Positions 6,702 to 14,042 of a stretch of 33,430 nucleotides of DNA are shown here, piece by piece. The stretch comes from a virus. Below the pieces are notes generated by a model. It saw nothing but the letters and a program-made list of their open reading frames with translations. It did no database searches and was not told where the DNA came from. The stretch is from IMG/VR virus record IMGVR_UViG_3300009285_001934, positions 1-33,430 of that record. One strand, written 5' to 3'. The translations under genes and the position numbers were made by a program. Position 1 is the stretch's first letter, and each line of letters opens with the position of its first letter.

Positions 6702-7690
6702 AACGATGCGCCCAGTGTGCGTTTCCCCTCGGTGTACGACCAGGACACATTGATGGAGATACGGTGTGTGGAGCGTGTACCAATCAGGCACGAGCTGAGA
6801 GCTTCGACTGGGCTGGTCGTAGGCAGAAGCTCGAGGACATTTGCAACGATCTACGAGACACAAAGCCCTACTCGTGTGTTGTAGCAGTATCGGGTGGCAA
6901 GGACTCCACAGTGATCGTTGCCAGACTGGTTGAGAAGTACCACCTCAAGCCGCTACTTGTCACAGTCACAGACGAGTTCACCCACACAAAGGCAGGTACG
7001 CACAACGCAGAAAACATCGCTCACCGGTTCAACCTTGACCATGTGGTGTGGCGCTGTGAGCCTGAGACATTCCGCACAGAGACGAAGAAGGACTTTGAGA
7101 ACGACCTACACCCCCTCAAGTGGATCGAGGAGAAGATCTACTCCGTCCCGATTATGATGGCAAAGGCGCTCAAGATACCCGCAGTGTTCTTTGGTGAGAA
7201 CTCTGCGTTCCAGTATGGTACGTCAGCCACACTGGACTACGAGCATCCCCTGTCTACAGATGACGTGAGGGTGTACTACTACTTCGCCTTTGAGAAATAC
7301 TCAGAGCTAGGGAACCGCGAGGAAGCCAAGAAGTACGGCTTCATTGACCTAGATGACACCGGTGAGTGGTTCCGGCAGGGGCATATCGAGAACTACACCC
7401 AACAGGACTCCGTAGCCTATGTAGTGCAGTTGTGGACGAAGTTCGTCAAATACGGCTTCCAACGTGTGTCAGACATCGCCAGCCGGTACGCCAGGGCAGG
7501 ACATATCACCCGAGATCAAGCACTCTCCTACATCCACGAACGTGACTGGCAGTGCGATCCACGTGCTAAACGGGACTTCTGCGACACCATTGGCATAACC
7601 GAGGAACACTTTGATCGTGTTGTAGACGACCACGCGAACCTCGACATCGTACAGAAAGATGTCAATGGACAGTGGAAGTTGCGCTCGTAG
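6698..7690 (+). CDS. pseA: PseA-like N-acetyl sugar amidotransferase
   Basis: A 330-residue protein of the PseA/WbuX/LegG group (N-acetyl sugar amidotransferase). A zinc knuckle C4-C7-C24-C27 opens the protein, the ATP pyrophosphatase PP-loop SGGKDS lies at 65-70, and TDEFTHTKAGTHNAEN, then FGENSAFQYGTS and a long helical C-terminus complete the usual architecture. In Campylobacter PseA is needed for the acetamidino form of pseudaminic acid. It closes the sugar operon; after its TAG comes promoter P3. A dedicated glutaminase partner (HisH-like) is not visible here, so the ammonia source is open. Confidence 0.86.
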   Translation: MKRCAQCAFPLGVRPGHIDGDTVCGACTNQARAESFDWAGRRQKLEDICNDLRDTKPYSCVVAVSGGKDSTVIVARLVEKYHLKPLLVTVTDEFTHTKAGTHNAENIAHRFNLDHVVWRCEPETFRTETKKDFENDLHPLKWIEEKIYSVPIMMAKALKIPAVFFGENSAFQYGTSATLDYEHPLSTDDVRVYYYFAFEKYSELGNREEAKKYGFIDLDDTGEWFRQGHIENYTQQDSVAYVVQLWTKFVKYGFQRVSDIASRYARAGHITRDQALSYIHERDWQCDPRAKRDFCDTIGITEEHFDRVVDDHANLDIVQKDVNGQWKLRS

Positions 7691-7691
7691 C

Positions 7692-7720
7692 TTGCATTTC
7701 CCCATAGACGGTTCTACTCT
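7692..7720 (+). promoter_or_regulatory. Sigma70-like promoter P3 for the head module
   Basis: TTGCAT (7692-7697), a 17-base spacer and TACTCT (7715-7720), followed by GTAGAT. It begins immediately after the pseA stop. The same TTGNAN-N17-TA(G/C)T(G/C)(T/A) layout is seen at 2304 and 31799. Just after the expected start is an eight-codon frame (ATG 7725, peptide MNSNIAKR, TGA 7749-7751), then a hairpin (GAAG-AGGC / GCCT-CTTC, 7750-7772) without a T-run. Confidence 0.5.
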
Positions 7721-7804
7721 GTAGATGAACAGCAACATAGCCAAAAGGTGAAGAAGGCAATCGCCTAGCTTCTCCCGCTTCGTGCAGCTAAATAACGAAA
7801 CCAT

Positions 7805-7957
7805 ATGGCGAAATCACGGGTTATCAAGTACAAGTTCGAGGCAAACCGCGCGACAGCAAAGAGCGCCGTACAGCCAGTTGTCGCGACTGGGAAAAAGAAA
7901 AGCTCACCAACCCATCTCAAAGCTGGCAACCCTGCCGGTGGAGATGGGAAGTCTTAA
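7805..7957 (+). CDS. Small basic protein, unknown
   Basis: A 50-residue, Lys-rich frame (MAKSRVIKYKFEANRATAKS...GNPAGGDGKS) between promoter P3 and the next small gene. It has two stops in a row (TAATAA) and no strong Shine-Dalgarno, only TAACGAAACC upstream. The composition (many K, A, S; Gly at the end) resembles small DNA- or RNA-binding or linker-like virion proteins, but no family is recognised. Codon use looks like its neighbours. Confidence 0.5.
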   Translation: MAKSRVIKYKFEANRATAKSAVQPVVATGKKKSSPTHLKAGNPAGGDGKS

Positions 7958-7976
7958 TAAAGAAAGGAATATTCCA

Positions 7977-8183
7977 ATGGCAGAGTTTATTCGCAAACCA
8001 CCGAAAGACCAGAACTATGCTAGTGACATGAGTAAGGTAGAAGGTGGCAAGAGCCAGTCCATCGAGGAAGATAAAGGCAACAACGCCGGTCCTGGAACGA
8101 CCGAAGAAGTCGGCGCTGGTAAAATCGACATCAAAGGCTCGCCTGACTACATGGGTGGAACCCCCGACGCTGCGGGAAAATAA
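7977..8183 (+). CDS. Small acidic Gly/Lys-rich protein, unknown
   Basis: A 68-residue protein starting at an ATG preceded by AGAAAGGAAT, the best ribosome site in the area; the longer frame opening at 7782 has no such site. The sequence MAEFIRKPPKDQNYASDMSK, then GGKSQSIEEDKGNNAGPGTTEE and GSPDYMGGTPDAAGK, is low in hydrophobic residues and probably disordered. Small proteins like this often precede the terminase in phages. No function is recognised. It ends directly before the HNH gene, whose ATG follows the TAA with no gap. Confidence 0.65.
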   Translation: MAEFIRKPPKDQNYASDMSKVEGGKSQSIEEDKGNNAGPGTTEEVGAGKIDIKGSPDYMGGTPDAAGK

Positions 8184-8789
8184 ATGCAGACAGCCATGCT
8201 CGGCTCTAGGTTGGTCGAGGTGCCTCACTTCAACACAGGCAGAATCCCCTGGAATAAGGATCGAGCATGGTCTGATAAAGAAAAGGAACGGATCTCCTCT
8301 GGTAGAAAGGGCAAAGCGCTGGGAAATAAAAACGCTCTTGGACATAGTCACCCACTCTCGCAGGAAGCAAAAGACAAACTGAGTAGAGAGCGGAAGGGGA
8401 AGAAACGACCACCATTCAGCAGAGAGTGGCGTGAGAAAATCTCAAGGGCGGCGACGGGTCGTAAATACCCAGAATCATTCTGTGAGAAATCAAGAATCAA
8501 CAGACTGGGTCCTAGAAACCCAATGTGGAAAGGTGGTATCTACCCAGCAAATAGGGCTGCAAGAAAGACCGCCGAGTACAAGAGATGGCGTAGGGCAGTC
8601 TTCGAGAGGGATAACTATACCTGCATAGCCTGTTCCGTTCGCGGAGGCACCTTACACGCGGATCACATCAAGCGGTTCGCAGAACATGAAGACCTACGCT
8701 ATGAGGTATCAAACGGGAGAACCATGTGTGTCGGTTGTCACAGGAAAACAGACACTTGGGGAACAAAGACCAAATACATCAAAGAATGA
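8184..8789 (+). CDS. HNH homing endonuclease with NUMOD3 repeats
   Basis: A 201-residue free-standing homing endonuclease. Residues 30-100 carry repeated NUMOD3-type DNA-binding motifs (SxExKxKxSxxxKGKK; SREWREKISRAATGRK). Residues 132-195 form the HNH domain: YKRWRRAVFERDNYTCIAC (C147, C150), LHADHIKRF with the catalytic H158-D160-H161 group, N177 in VSNGRT, and CVGCH (C182, C185, H186). It directly abuts the preceding small gene and its TGA overlaps the terL ATG, so it is well adapted to the operon. Such genes typically cut a nearby unoccupied allele, here probably terL or its flank; the target is inference. Confidence 0.93.
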   Translation: MQTAMLGSRLVEVPHFNTGRIPWNKDRAWSDKEKERISSGRKGKALGNKNALGHSHPLSQEAKDKLSRERKGKKRPPFSREWREKISRAATGRKYPESFCEKSRINRLGPRNPMWKGGIYPANRAARKTAEYKRWRRAVFERDNYTCIACSVRGGTLHADHIKRFAEHEDLRYEVSNGRTMCVGCHRKTDTWGTKTKYIKE

Positions 8790-10183
8790 AAACGGCAACA
8801 GTCAACGGGAATCTAGTAGAAATCGTCCCCTTCGATGCACGCCCTCATCAGCGAGAACTCGACAGTCTCATATGGGGTCGGGCGTCGACCAAGCAGGGTC
8901 CGCAGTTCCTTGTCCCCGTTGATCATAGACGTTCCGGCAAGTCCACCGCACTTTTCAATAGCCTCGTAAAGGTCTGCGCCTCACCGGATAAGGCGGTCGT
9001 GGGTCAGTACATGTACCTCTATCCACAGCAGAAGAAGATACGCGAGCATATCTGGGACAACCCAGAAATCCTGACGAAGTTCCTGCCTACCTCACAGGTG
9101 AGCAAGAAGGACGACCAGCGCATGGTGTTGTACTTCCGTAGTGGCAGTCAGCTCATCTTCGACGGGACCGATGAGAACCCAGACAAGCACCGTGGAGGCA
9201 ATGGACGGGGGTATGCAATCGATGAGTATGACGACCAGCAGTCGCGCATATTCACCGAGATTGTCCGACCAATCGTCGAGGCAAATAAAGGGTTCGTCGT
9301 ACTGTCTGGTACACCGCGCGGAGTCAAACATCTTCACGATGCGTATCTTGCGGGACAAGACGAGACTCGCGAGATGTGGTGGTCACGCCTGCTACCAGCA
9401 ACAGTCTCAACGAATGACGACGGGACGCGCCTGTTCACGGATGAGCAGCTTGCCGAGATTGAGCGAGACTACATCACAGACGGTATCGGTGCAGCGTTCG
9501 CGCAGGAATACCTCTGCTCATTCAATCAGGATGCGAGTCAGGTGTTCAGGAACATTGACAAGGTATGCACGGAGAAACCCCAAGAGGCAGTACCAGGACA
9601 CAGCTACCGAATCGGCAGCGATCCGGCACTCACCACAGACTACTGGGCGAACTCGGTACTTGACCTCAATACGTTCCAGGAAGTAGCGCTCGAGCGTTTC
9701 CAGCCGCACTCCACCGCATTGGGTGAAGCACGGACGGAAGCGTTAGTACGCAGGTACAACAACGCCGAACTGCTCATTGACTCATCAGGACTCGGGCTAC
9801 CCATTGCCGACCACCTCCGAGACAGGGGTATAGGTGTTATCCCACTCCCCACCGGAGCGAACAAGGAACGGCTCATCACGAACCTCTCGATTGCCGTCGA
9901 TGCTGCCACGGCTCACTTCACAGACGACTCGGTGGGCAAGGAAGAAATGCGCGAGTACTCATTCAACCGGACACCAATGGGTCGTTACCAGTTCTCAGCC
10001 CCAGAGGGTAGGCACGATGATACAGTCATCGCACGCGCCCTCGCGGTCTGGGAGTTGGGAGCGCCCATGCCACTTCCTGAGCAGGGTGGCATAGTGCAAG
10101 ACCTCCGCAACTCATACTACGGAGAGAAAGCCAGACCAACCAACACATTCTACGGACAGAACCATAAACCACGCGGAGCATGA
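8786..10183 (+). CDS. terL: Terminase large subunit
   Basis: A 465-residue packaging ATPase-nuclease. The ATG at 8786 overlaps the HNH stop (ATGA), which makes it a better start than the in-frame ATG at 8726 inside that gene. ATPase: a deviant Walker A DHRRSGKS (46-53), Walker B YAIDE (143-147), and motif III SGTPRG (174-179). The RNase H-like nuclease has Asp at GSDPA (D279), LIDSSG (D332) and HDD (D411/D412). It translocates DNA into the prohead through the portal and cuts the concatemer. The basic HRR before the P-loop Gly is typical of this podovirus-like branch. It is coupled to the portal gene by ATGA. Confidence 0.95.
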   Translation: MKTATVNGNLVEIVPFDARPHQRELDSLIWGRASTKQGPQFLVPVDHRRSGKSTALFNSLVKVCASPDKAVVGQYMYLYPQQKKIREHIWDNPEILTKFLPTSQVSKKDDQRMVLYFRSGSQLIFDGTDENPDKHRGGNGRGYAIDEYDDQQSRIFTEIVRPIVEANKGFVVLSGTPRGVKHLHDAYLAGQDETREMWWSRLLPATVSTNDDGTRLFTDEQLAEIERDYITDGIGAAFAQEYLCSFNQDASQVFRNIDKVCTEKPQEAVPGHSYRIGSDPALTTDYWANSVLDLNTFQEVALERFQPHSTALGEARTEALVRRYNNAELLIDSSGLGLPIADHLRDRGIGVIPLPTGANKERLITNLSIAVDAATAHFTDDSVGKEEMREYSFNRTPMGRYQFSAPEGRHDDTVIARALAVWELGAPMPLPEQGGIVQDLRNSYYGEKARPTNTFYGQNHKPRGA

Positions 10184-12147
10184 AAGACGAAAAAGAGACA
10201 CCCGCATACGTCGCCTCACAAAAGGAGCAAGACGACATTGAGGACGCAATGCGCTTTAGAAAGGAATCATACGAACAGACGCGCACAGAGCGTCAGTCGT
10301 GGCACAACGCATATTTACGATACAAGCTCTCGCGATCACTTTCCGAATACGACTACATCCCAGATGTCCCCGTTGCGCTGACGTACGACTCCGTTGAGCG
10401 CATAGCGACATCACTCCCAGGTAAGGAGTTCCACTTCCGCGCCAAGCCGACTGGTGATGAGGACATGATCAACGCCCTGAAGTTCACGGAAGTCCTGAAC
10501 CACGTATGGACGAGTCCCGACATCATGGACGGACCATCAAAGCTTGAGAACATCAAGAAGCAGATGGCGCTGTTCGGGACTGCCTTTGCGCAGGTGTACT
10601 GGGAAACGAAGATCGACGAGGATGGGAACGTCATCAAGTCTGATCCGGCACTCTGGCCCCTCAACATCTTCGATGTGTACTACAACAAGTTCGTACCAGA
10701 GGTTGAAGACCTTCCCGAAATCGGCTACCAGTCCATCATCTCGCTCTCATGGTTGAAGCGGAACGGGAAGGATTTGGGCTACAAGAACATCAAGTACGTC
10801 AAAGGATTCAGCCCCAAGACAAAGAGCGATGATGAGGACTCATCCTCTATCGACTCCGAGGAAACAACGAGTGGGAAGCAGAAGAAGGTGAACGACCTGG
10901 CAAAGATATTCGAGATACAAAGCGACGATCGGGTTGTGACTATTGCTCTCGACGACGCTGGTCCTGTGTGGCTTCGCAACTCAAAGAACAAGATCGGTCG
11001 CAAGAATGTGGCAATCTTCCGTCTCAAGCGCCACCCACTCCCCAACCGGCTTCTCGGTATTACTGACGTATCACGTGGGGGTCAGATTGAGGACGCAATC
11101 CAGCGTCAGTTGAACCAAGCAACATTCAACACGCTCCTCGTTGATAACCCGAACTTTACCTACGACCGGACAGACCGGAACATCGACCCACGGACGTTCA
11201 TCACGGCACCTGGAGCTGGTATCCCCCGTGGACGGGACGCAAACTCTATCACCCCAATCCAGTTCAACTCGCACCTCGAACAGTCTCTGACGATGATCAA
11301 TGCGCTCATGGAGCGCTACAAGCGTGTCGTGAACACCCCTGACGTTATGCAGGGTATTGGGGATCGCAATGTAGACACCGCTACGGCGACAAACATCCTC
11401 GATGCGAACTCAAAGGCGAGTACTGAGAAGATCGTTGATGGGATGCGCTCGAGTATCATGAGGATCGGACTCATCGTCAAAGCCCTGTACAAGGAGTACG
11501 GCGATGACTCACTGACCATCACCGTACGGACACCGGAACTCCTGGAAGCGCTTGGCGCTGGTAGTGTTGATTCAGCAGAAGTCATGGTCAACACCGCCGA
11601 GACGTTCAACATGGACCGCGACATCGACATCGACGTTGACTTCACGGTACAAAACAAGGCAATCCTCTCGCGCCGTATCGTTGAGTGGATGACACTCACC
11701 GCAAAGGACCAGAGCATCCCGCCCTCGTTGCGTCTCAAGTCCTACCAGAAGTGGCTGGAGTACAACGACCTCGACGACCTGGCGATGGAGTTCCAAGAAC
11801 AGTCAAACTCGATACAGACCTCCGACTTGGGGCAGGCCGATCAGGAAAACCAAGAGATGGCCAATGGTTCTGCACTTCCACCGACCCCGAACGCCACGCC
11901 AGCCCACACCCAGCGCCACATCGAGTTCATGCGCCGCGCAGACACGGGCCCTGACATCGACCGCGTACTCCGAGCGCACATCGAGGGAGAAATAATGCAG
12001 GCGCAGGGTCAACAGCAACAGCCCATGCAGCCAGGACAACCTATGCAGCAAGGACCAATGCAACAGGGTCAGCCCCAGGGTCCAATGTCGCAGGGGAGTG
12101 ATGCTCCGCTTGCCGAACAATCCACCATTGGTATGCCAATGCTATGA
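10180..12147 (+). CDS. Portal protein
   Basis: A 655-residue protein directly after terL, in the canonical portal position. It has portal-like features: an N-terminal helical region (RKESYEQTRTERQSWHNAYLRYK), YDSVERIATSLPG, an ENIKKQMALFGTAFAQVYWE core helix, and the DVSRGGQIEDAIQRQLNQATFN block followed by RYKRVVNTPDVMQGIGDRNVDTATATNIL, which matches the stem/wing region of podovirus-type portals. The last ~55 residues are Gln/Pro/Gly/Met-rich low-complexity sequence, probably a disordered tail. The dodecameric portal is the DNA channel and the docking site for terminase and connectors. It overlaps the next gene by 4 bases. Confidence 0.9.
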   Translation: MKDEKETPAYVASQKEQDDIEDAMRFRKESYEQTRTERQSWHNAYLRYKLSRSLSEYDYIPDVPVALTYDSVERIATSLPGKEFHFRAKPTGDEDMINALKFTEVLNHVWTSPDIMDGPSKLENIKKQMALFGTAFAQVYWETKIDEDGNVIKSDPALWPLNIFDVYYNKFVPEVEDLPEIGYQSIISLSWLKRNGKDLGYKNIKYVKGFSPKTKSDDEDSSSIDSEETTSGKQKKVNDLAKIFEIQSDDRVVTIALDDAGPVWLRNSKNKIGRKNVAIFRLKRHPLPNRLLGITDVSRGGQIEDAIQRQLNQATFNTLLVDNPNFTYDRTDRNIDPRTFITAPGAGIPRGRDANSITPIQFNSHLEQSLTMINALMERYKRVVNTPDVMQGIGDRNVDTATATNILDANSKASTEKIVDGMRSSIMRIGLIVKALYKEYGDDSLTITVRTPELLEALGAGSVDSAEVMVNTAETFNMDRDIDIDVDFTVQNKAILSRRIVEWMTLTAKDQSIPPSLRLKSYQKWLEYNDLDDLAMEFQEQSNSIQTSDLGQADQENQEMANGSALPPTPNATPAHTQRHIEFMRRADTGPDIDRVLRAHIEGEIMQAQGQQQQPMQPGQPMQQGPMQQGQPQGPMSQGSDAPLAEQSTIGMPML

Positions 12148-12461
12148 ACACCCAAGAACAGCAAGAGCGCCTGACCGAAGTCCTCGAACTCTACGGGGAA
12201 CTCCAGCACTTCAAGGGTACGAAGCTCTACAAGGCCATCACCGACTTGATTGACGATGAGCTAGGGAAGATGAAATACGCCTACGACTGCACGACCCTCG
12301 AGCAGATTGCAATGCTCAAGGGAAAGCGCGAAGGGCTGACGATCATCACTGACATCCTTGAGCAAATAGCATCAACCGGTGAGCGAGCAAAGGAAGAAGC
12401 CGAGGCAGCGTCGGAGAAAAAGAGACGAGAAGAAATGGAAATAGACTCTACGGACCTCTAG
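12144..12461 (+). CDS. Small coiled-coil protein between portal and scaffold
   Basis: A 105-residue, strongly helical protein. Residues 5-35 (QQERLTEVLELYGELQHF...KAITDLIDDEL) and 55-105 (TTLEQIAMLKGKREGLTIITDILEQIAS...EEAEAASEKKRREEME) look like two helices or coiled coils with a highly charged C-terminus. No family is recognised; small helical proteins at this position are common in podovirus-like phages and may help scaffold or portal assembly. It is coupled to the portal gene by ATGA and is followed by two strong hairpins. Confidence 0.7.
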   Translation: MNTQEQQERLTEVLELYGELQHFKGTKLYKAITDLIDDELGKMKYAYDCTTLEQIAMLKGKREGLTIITDILEQIASTGERAKEEAEAASEKKRREEMEIDSTDL

Positions 12462-12464
12462 GTT

Positions 12465-12533
12465 CCGTATCCGTTCCTCATGCCTAGATGGGGAGCGGGT
12501 ACGGACACTGGAATAAACGGTCGAACGGTGTCC
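12465..12533 (+). promoter_or_regulatory. Tandem hairpins ahead of the scaffold gene
   Basis: Hairpin 1: 12465-12481 pairs with 12488-12504 over 17 bp (including three G-T wobbles) around the loop GCCTAG. Hairpin 2: GGACACTG (12503-12510) pairs with CGGTGTCC (12526-12533), one wobble, 15-base loop. The two share two bases. No T-run follows, so a simple intrinsic terminator is unlikely. An mRNA processing or stability element, or a translation control for the scaffold gene at 12561 (which lacks a clear Shine-Dalgarno), fits better. Confidence 0.6.
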
Positions 12534-12560
12534 AATAAGTAATGTAACGTCAATAGAATC

Positions 12561-13307
12561 ATGGAAACGACGCAAACCACACAACAGGAAGGTGTAGTGG
12601 ATACAGCTACCACGACACCAACGCCTGCTCCTGTGATGCAAACCCAGGATTCGGCACCAACAGCCGACCCTGTACATCAGGAGGCAACAGTCAGTCAGGA
12701 CCCGACCACTCTCTCCGTTGAAGAACTGGGAGCAAGCGTCGGTCGTACGTTCTCCTCGGCAGAGGAGGCAAAGAAGTGGGTCAAAGAGGTCAACAGCTAT
12801 GTAGGGGACCAGACACGGGCAAAGAAAGATAAGGCCCTCGAGAAACTTGCTAGTCAAGCCAATCTCACCGTCAACGAACTCCTCGAAGTGGTTGATGCTC
12901 AAGACCTTCATATGCCACAGGGCGCTACAGCGTCTTCTGTGCATGAGAAGCCCAACACCGCAGACCTACGGGTCACGAGGCTAGAAGTAGAAAACCTCGT
13001 CGAGAAAAAACCCGAGGCAGTAGCGGTTCGGGACGCGATCTTCGCTGAGGCGGTATCGACTGGAAAGTCAGCCGCAGACATCTGGCGAGAGAAGTACGAA
13101 CCAGTCCTTGAAGCTGGCAAAAAGGTCGGTGCGAAGAAGTTACAGAGCAACCTTGAAGGACAACCAACAAAGGCAGCTTCGACAGCTTCGGACACTACCG
13201 ACACAAAGATCGACTTCTCGGGTGTAAACCCAGAAACCGGTAAGAAGTGGACGGCAGAGGACATGGAGAAACATCTTCATTACCAAAACCCGTCGGCTCG
13301 TCTGTAG
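12561..13307 (+). CDS. Putative scaffolding protein
   Basis: A 248-residue protein between portal and major capsid genes, the standard scaffold position. The N-terminal ~60 residues are a low-complexity Thr/Gln/Pro/Ala segment; residues 48-160 are helical and charged (SVEELGASVGRTFSSAEEAKKWVKEVNSY; LASQANLTVNELLEVVDAQ; LEVENLVEKKPEAVAVRD). The C-terminus includes IDFSGVNPETGKKWTAEDMEKHL, a capsid-binding-like end often seen in such proteins. Scaffolds template prohead assembly and are then lost. There is no strong ribosome site; translation may depend on the tandem hairpins upstream. Function is inferred from position and composition. Confidence 0.75.
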   Translation: METTQTTQQEGVVDTATTTPTPAPVMQTQDSAPTADPVHQEATVSQDPTTLSVEELGASVGRTFSSAEEAKKWVKEVNSYVGDQTRAKKDKALEKLASQANLTVNELLEVVDAQDLHMPQGATASSVHEKPNTADLRVTRLEVENLVEKKPEAVAVRDAIFAEAVSTGKSAADIWREKYEPVLEAGKKVGAKKLQSNLEGQPTKAASTASDTTDTKIDFSGVNPETGKKWTAEDMEKHLHYQNPSARL

Positions 13308-13319
13308 CTCCTTGAAATG

Positions 13320-13341
13320 GTTGTCCGAAAGTAAGGACAAC
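13320..13341 (+). promoter_or_regulatory. Hairpin sequestering the capsid-gene ribosome site
   Basis: Perfect 7-bp stem GTTGTCC (13320-13326) / GGACAAC (13335-13341), 8-base loop. The Shine-Dalgarno AAGGA (13333-13337) of the capsid ATG at 13346 spans the loop and the 3' arm. The geometry suggests translational control of the most abundant virion protein. Confidence 0.55.
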
Positions 13342-13345
13342 AACA

Positions 13346-13388
13346 ATGGCAGTCCTAACAAGTACGTTGACCGTTACGATGGCCACGT
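13346..13388 (+). CDS. Major capsid protein, exon 1
   Basis: First 43 bases of the capsid gene, encoding MAVLTSTLTVTMAT plus the first base of a Tyr codon. AAGGA lies 8 bases before the ATG. Unspliced, the frame would stop at once (TAG, 13388-13390), giving a 14-residue peptide. N4-gp56-family capsid proteins usually begin with a short LT.xMxTYYxK-like segment; joining this exon to base 14043 gives MATYYSKVFLEK across the junction, exactly that pattern. The last base, T13388, is the U of the P1 U-G wobble that marks the 5' splice site of a group I intron. Confidence 0.85.
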
Positions 13389-14042
13389 AGAATAATGCGT
13401 CCTTGAGTCGCGAGACTCATTGAAAACCCGATCTGATAACGGTGAAACTCCCACCATTGACACAATGGCGTAGCACTCCTACACTGTTAGTACATTACAC
13501 TAACGCCATTCCAATGAGGACAACGCCGTGGGAAACGAGAAAAGAAGATATTGGCTGGCTCGCTGGAATCATAGACGGAGAAGGCTCTATCTATGCGGCA
13601 ATAAAGGATTCGTACCCCTATTTCCGGTATTCGTTCCAGCTAGTCAATACGAACCGCGAACTGTTGGAGAAGTTTCAGACGATTGTACAAAAGATATGCG
13701 GAAACGATGGGAAGTTCCCGATCGTCCCAAAGAAGTACACCGTCGGAATCGTTGGGAAGAAACAGTGCTATGCACTCCAGGTCAGACGAATAGATGATCT
13801 GAAAGGAATGCTCACGGCTGTTCTCCCACACCTCACAGAAAAGCGCACAAAGGCTGAGTATCTTCTGACCACCCTCAATAGCCACAAACGATACCAGTGG
13901 TACAAGAAAGAGGGACTCGTACCCGTAGAGACTAAGTGATCGGCTCTCCATAATGGAGATGAAGCCATAGTCCGAACTTACGGGTAACCGTAAGAGGGAG
14001 CAGAAATGCCCTCCCCGCCCCATAGGGGGTAGTAACAACATG
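13389..14042 (+). mobile_element. Group I intron (654 nt) with LAGLIDADG ORF, inserted in the capsid gene
   Basis: A self-splicing intron core can be traced. P1: ACGT (13385-13388) with GCGT (13397-13400), U-G wobble at the splice site. P10: exon 2 ATTA (14043-14046) with TAAT (13393-13396), next to the P1 guide. P2: TGAGTC/GACTCA around a GCGA tetraloop (13404-13419). P3: CCGATC (13428-13433) with GATCGG (13938-13943). P7: GACTA (13930-13934) with TAGTC (13968-13972). P8: TCTCCA/TGGAGA around TAA (13945-13959). P9: CTTACGG/CCGTAAG around a GTAA tetraloop (13977-13994). The intron ends in G (14042), as required. Removing it restores the capsid frame. Two more hairpins (CCATTG/CAATGG near 13455; GTTAGT/ACTAAC near 13485) fit the P5-P6 region. 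Confidence 0.93.
13514..13939 (+). CDS. LAGLIDADG homing endonuclease (intron-encoded)
   Basis: A 141-residue single-motif LAGLIDADG endonuclease. WLAGIIDGEGSI (15-26) carries the motif with its acidic metal-binding residue; YFRYSFQLVNTNRELLEKFQ, then QCYALQVRRIDDLKGMLTAV and EKRTKAEYLLTTL, follow the usual alpha-beta-beta pattern. Single-motif enzymes act as homodimers and cut the intronless capsid allele to spread the intron; some also help splicing. The ATG at 13514 is preferred over the GTG at 13442, which lies in the P3-P4 region. The last codons overlap the P7 5' strand, a common arrangement that constrains both RNA and protein. Confidence 0.92.
   Translation: MRTTPWETRKEDIGWLAGIIDGEGSIYAAIKDSYPYFRYSFQLVNTNRELLEKFQTIVQKICGNDGKFPIVPKKYTVGIVGKKQCYALQVRRIDDLKGMLTAVLPHLTEKRTKAEYLLTTLNSHKRYQWYKKEGLVPVETK

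Noticed and set aside
8726-8785. Earlier ATG for terL at 8726
   Set aside because: It lies inside the HNH coding region; the ATG at 8786 overlaps the HNH stop in the usual ATGA manner and begins a normal terminase N-terminus.
11950-12130. Gln/Met/Pro repeats at the portal C-terminus as a DNA repeat array
   Set aside because: They are codon-level low complexity in a disordered protein tail, with no regular DNA period.
13442-13513. GTG start for the LAGLIDADG gene at 13442
   Set aside because: These bases fall in the intron P3-P6 core, and the LAGLIDADG domain starts after the ATG at 13514.
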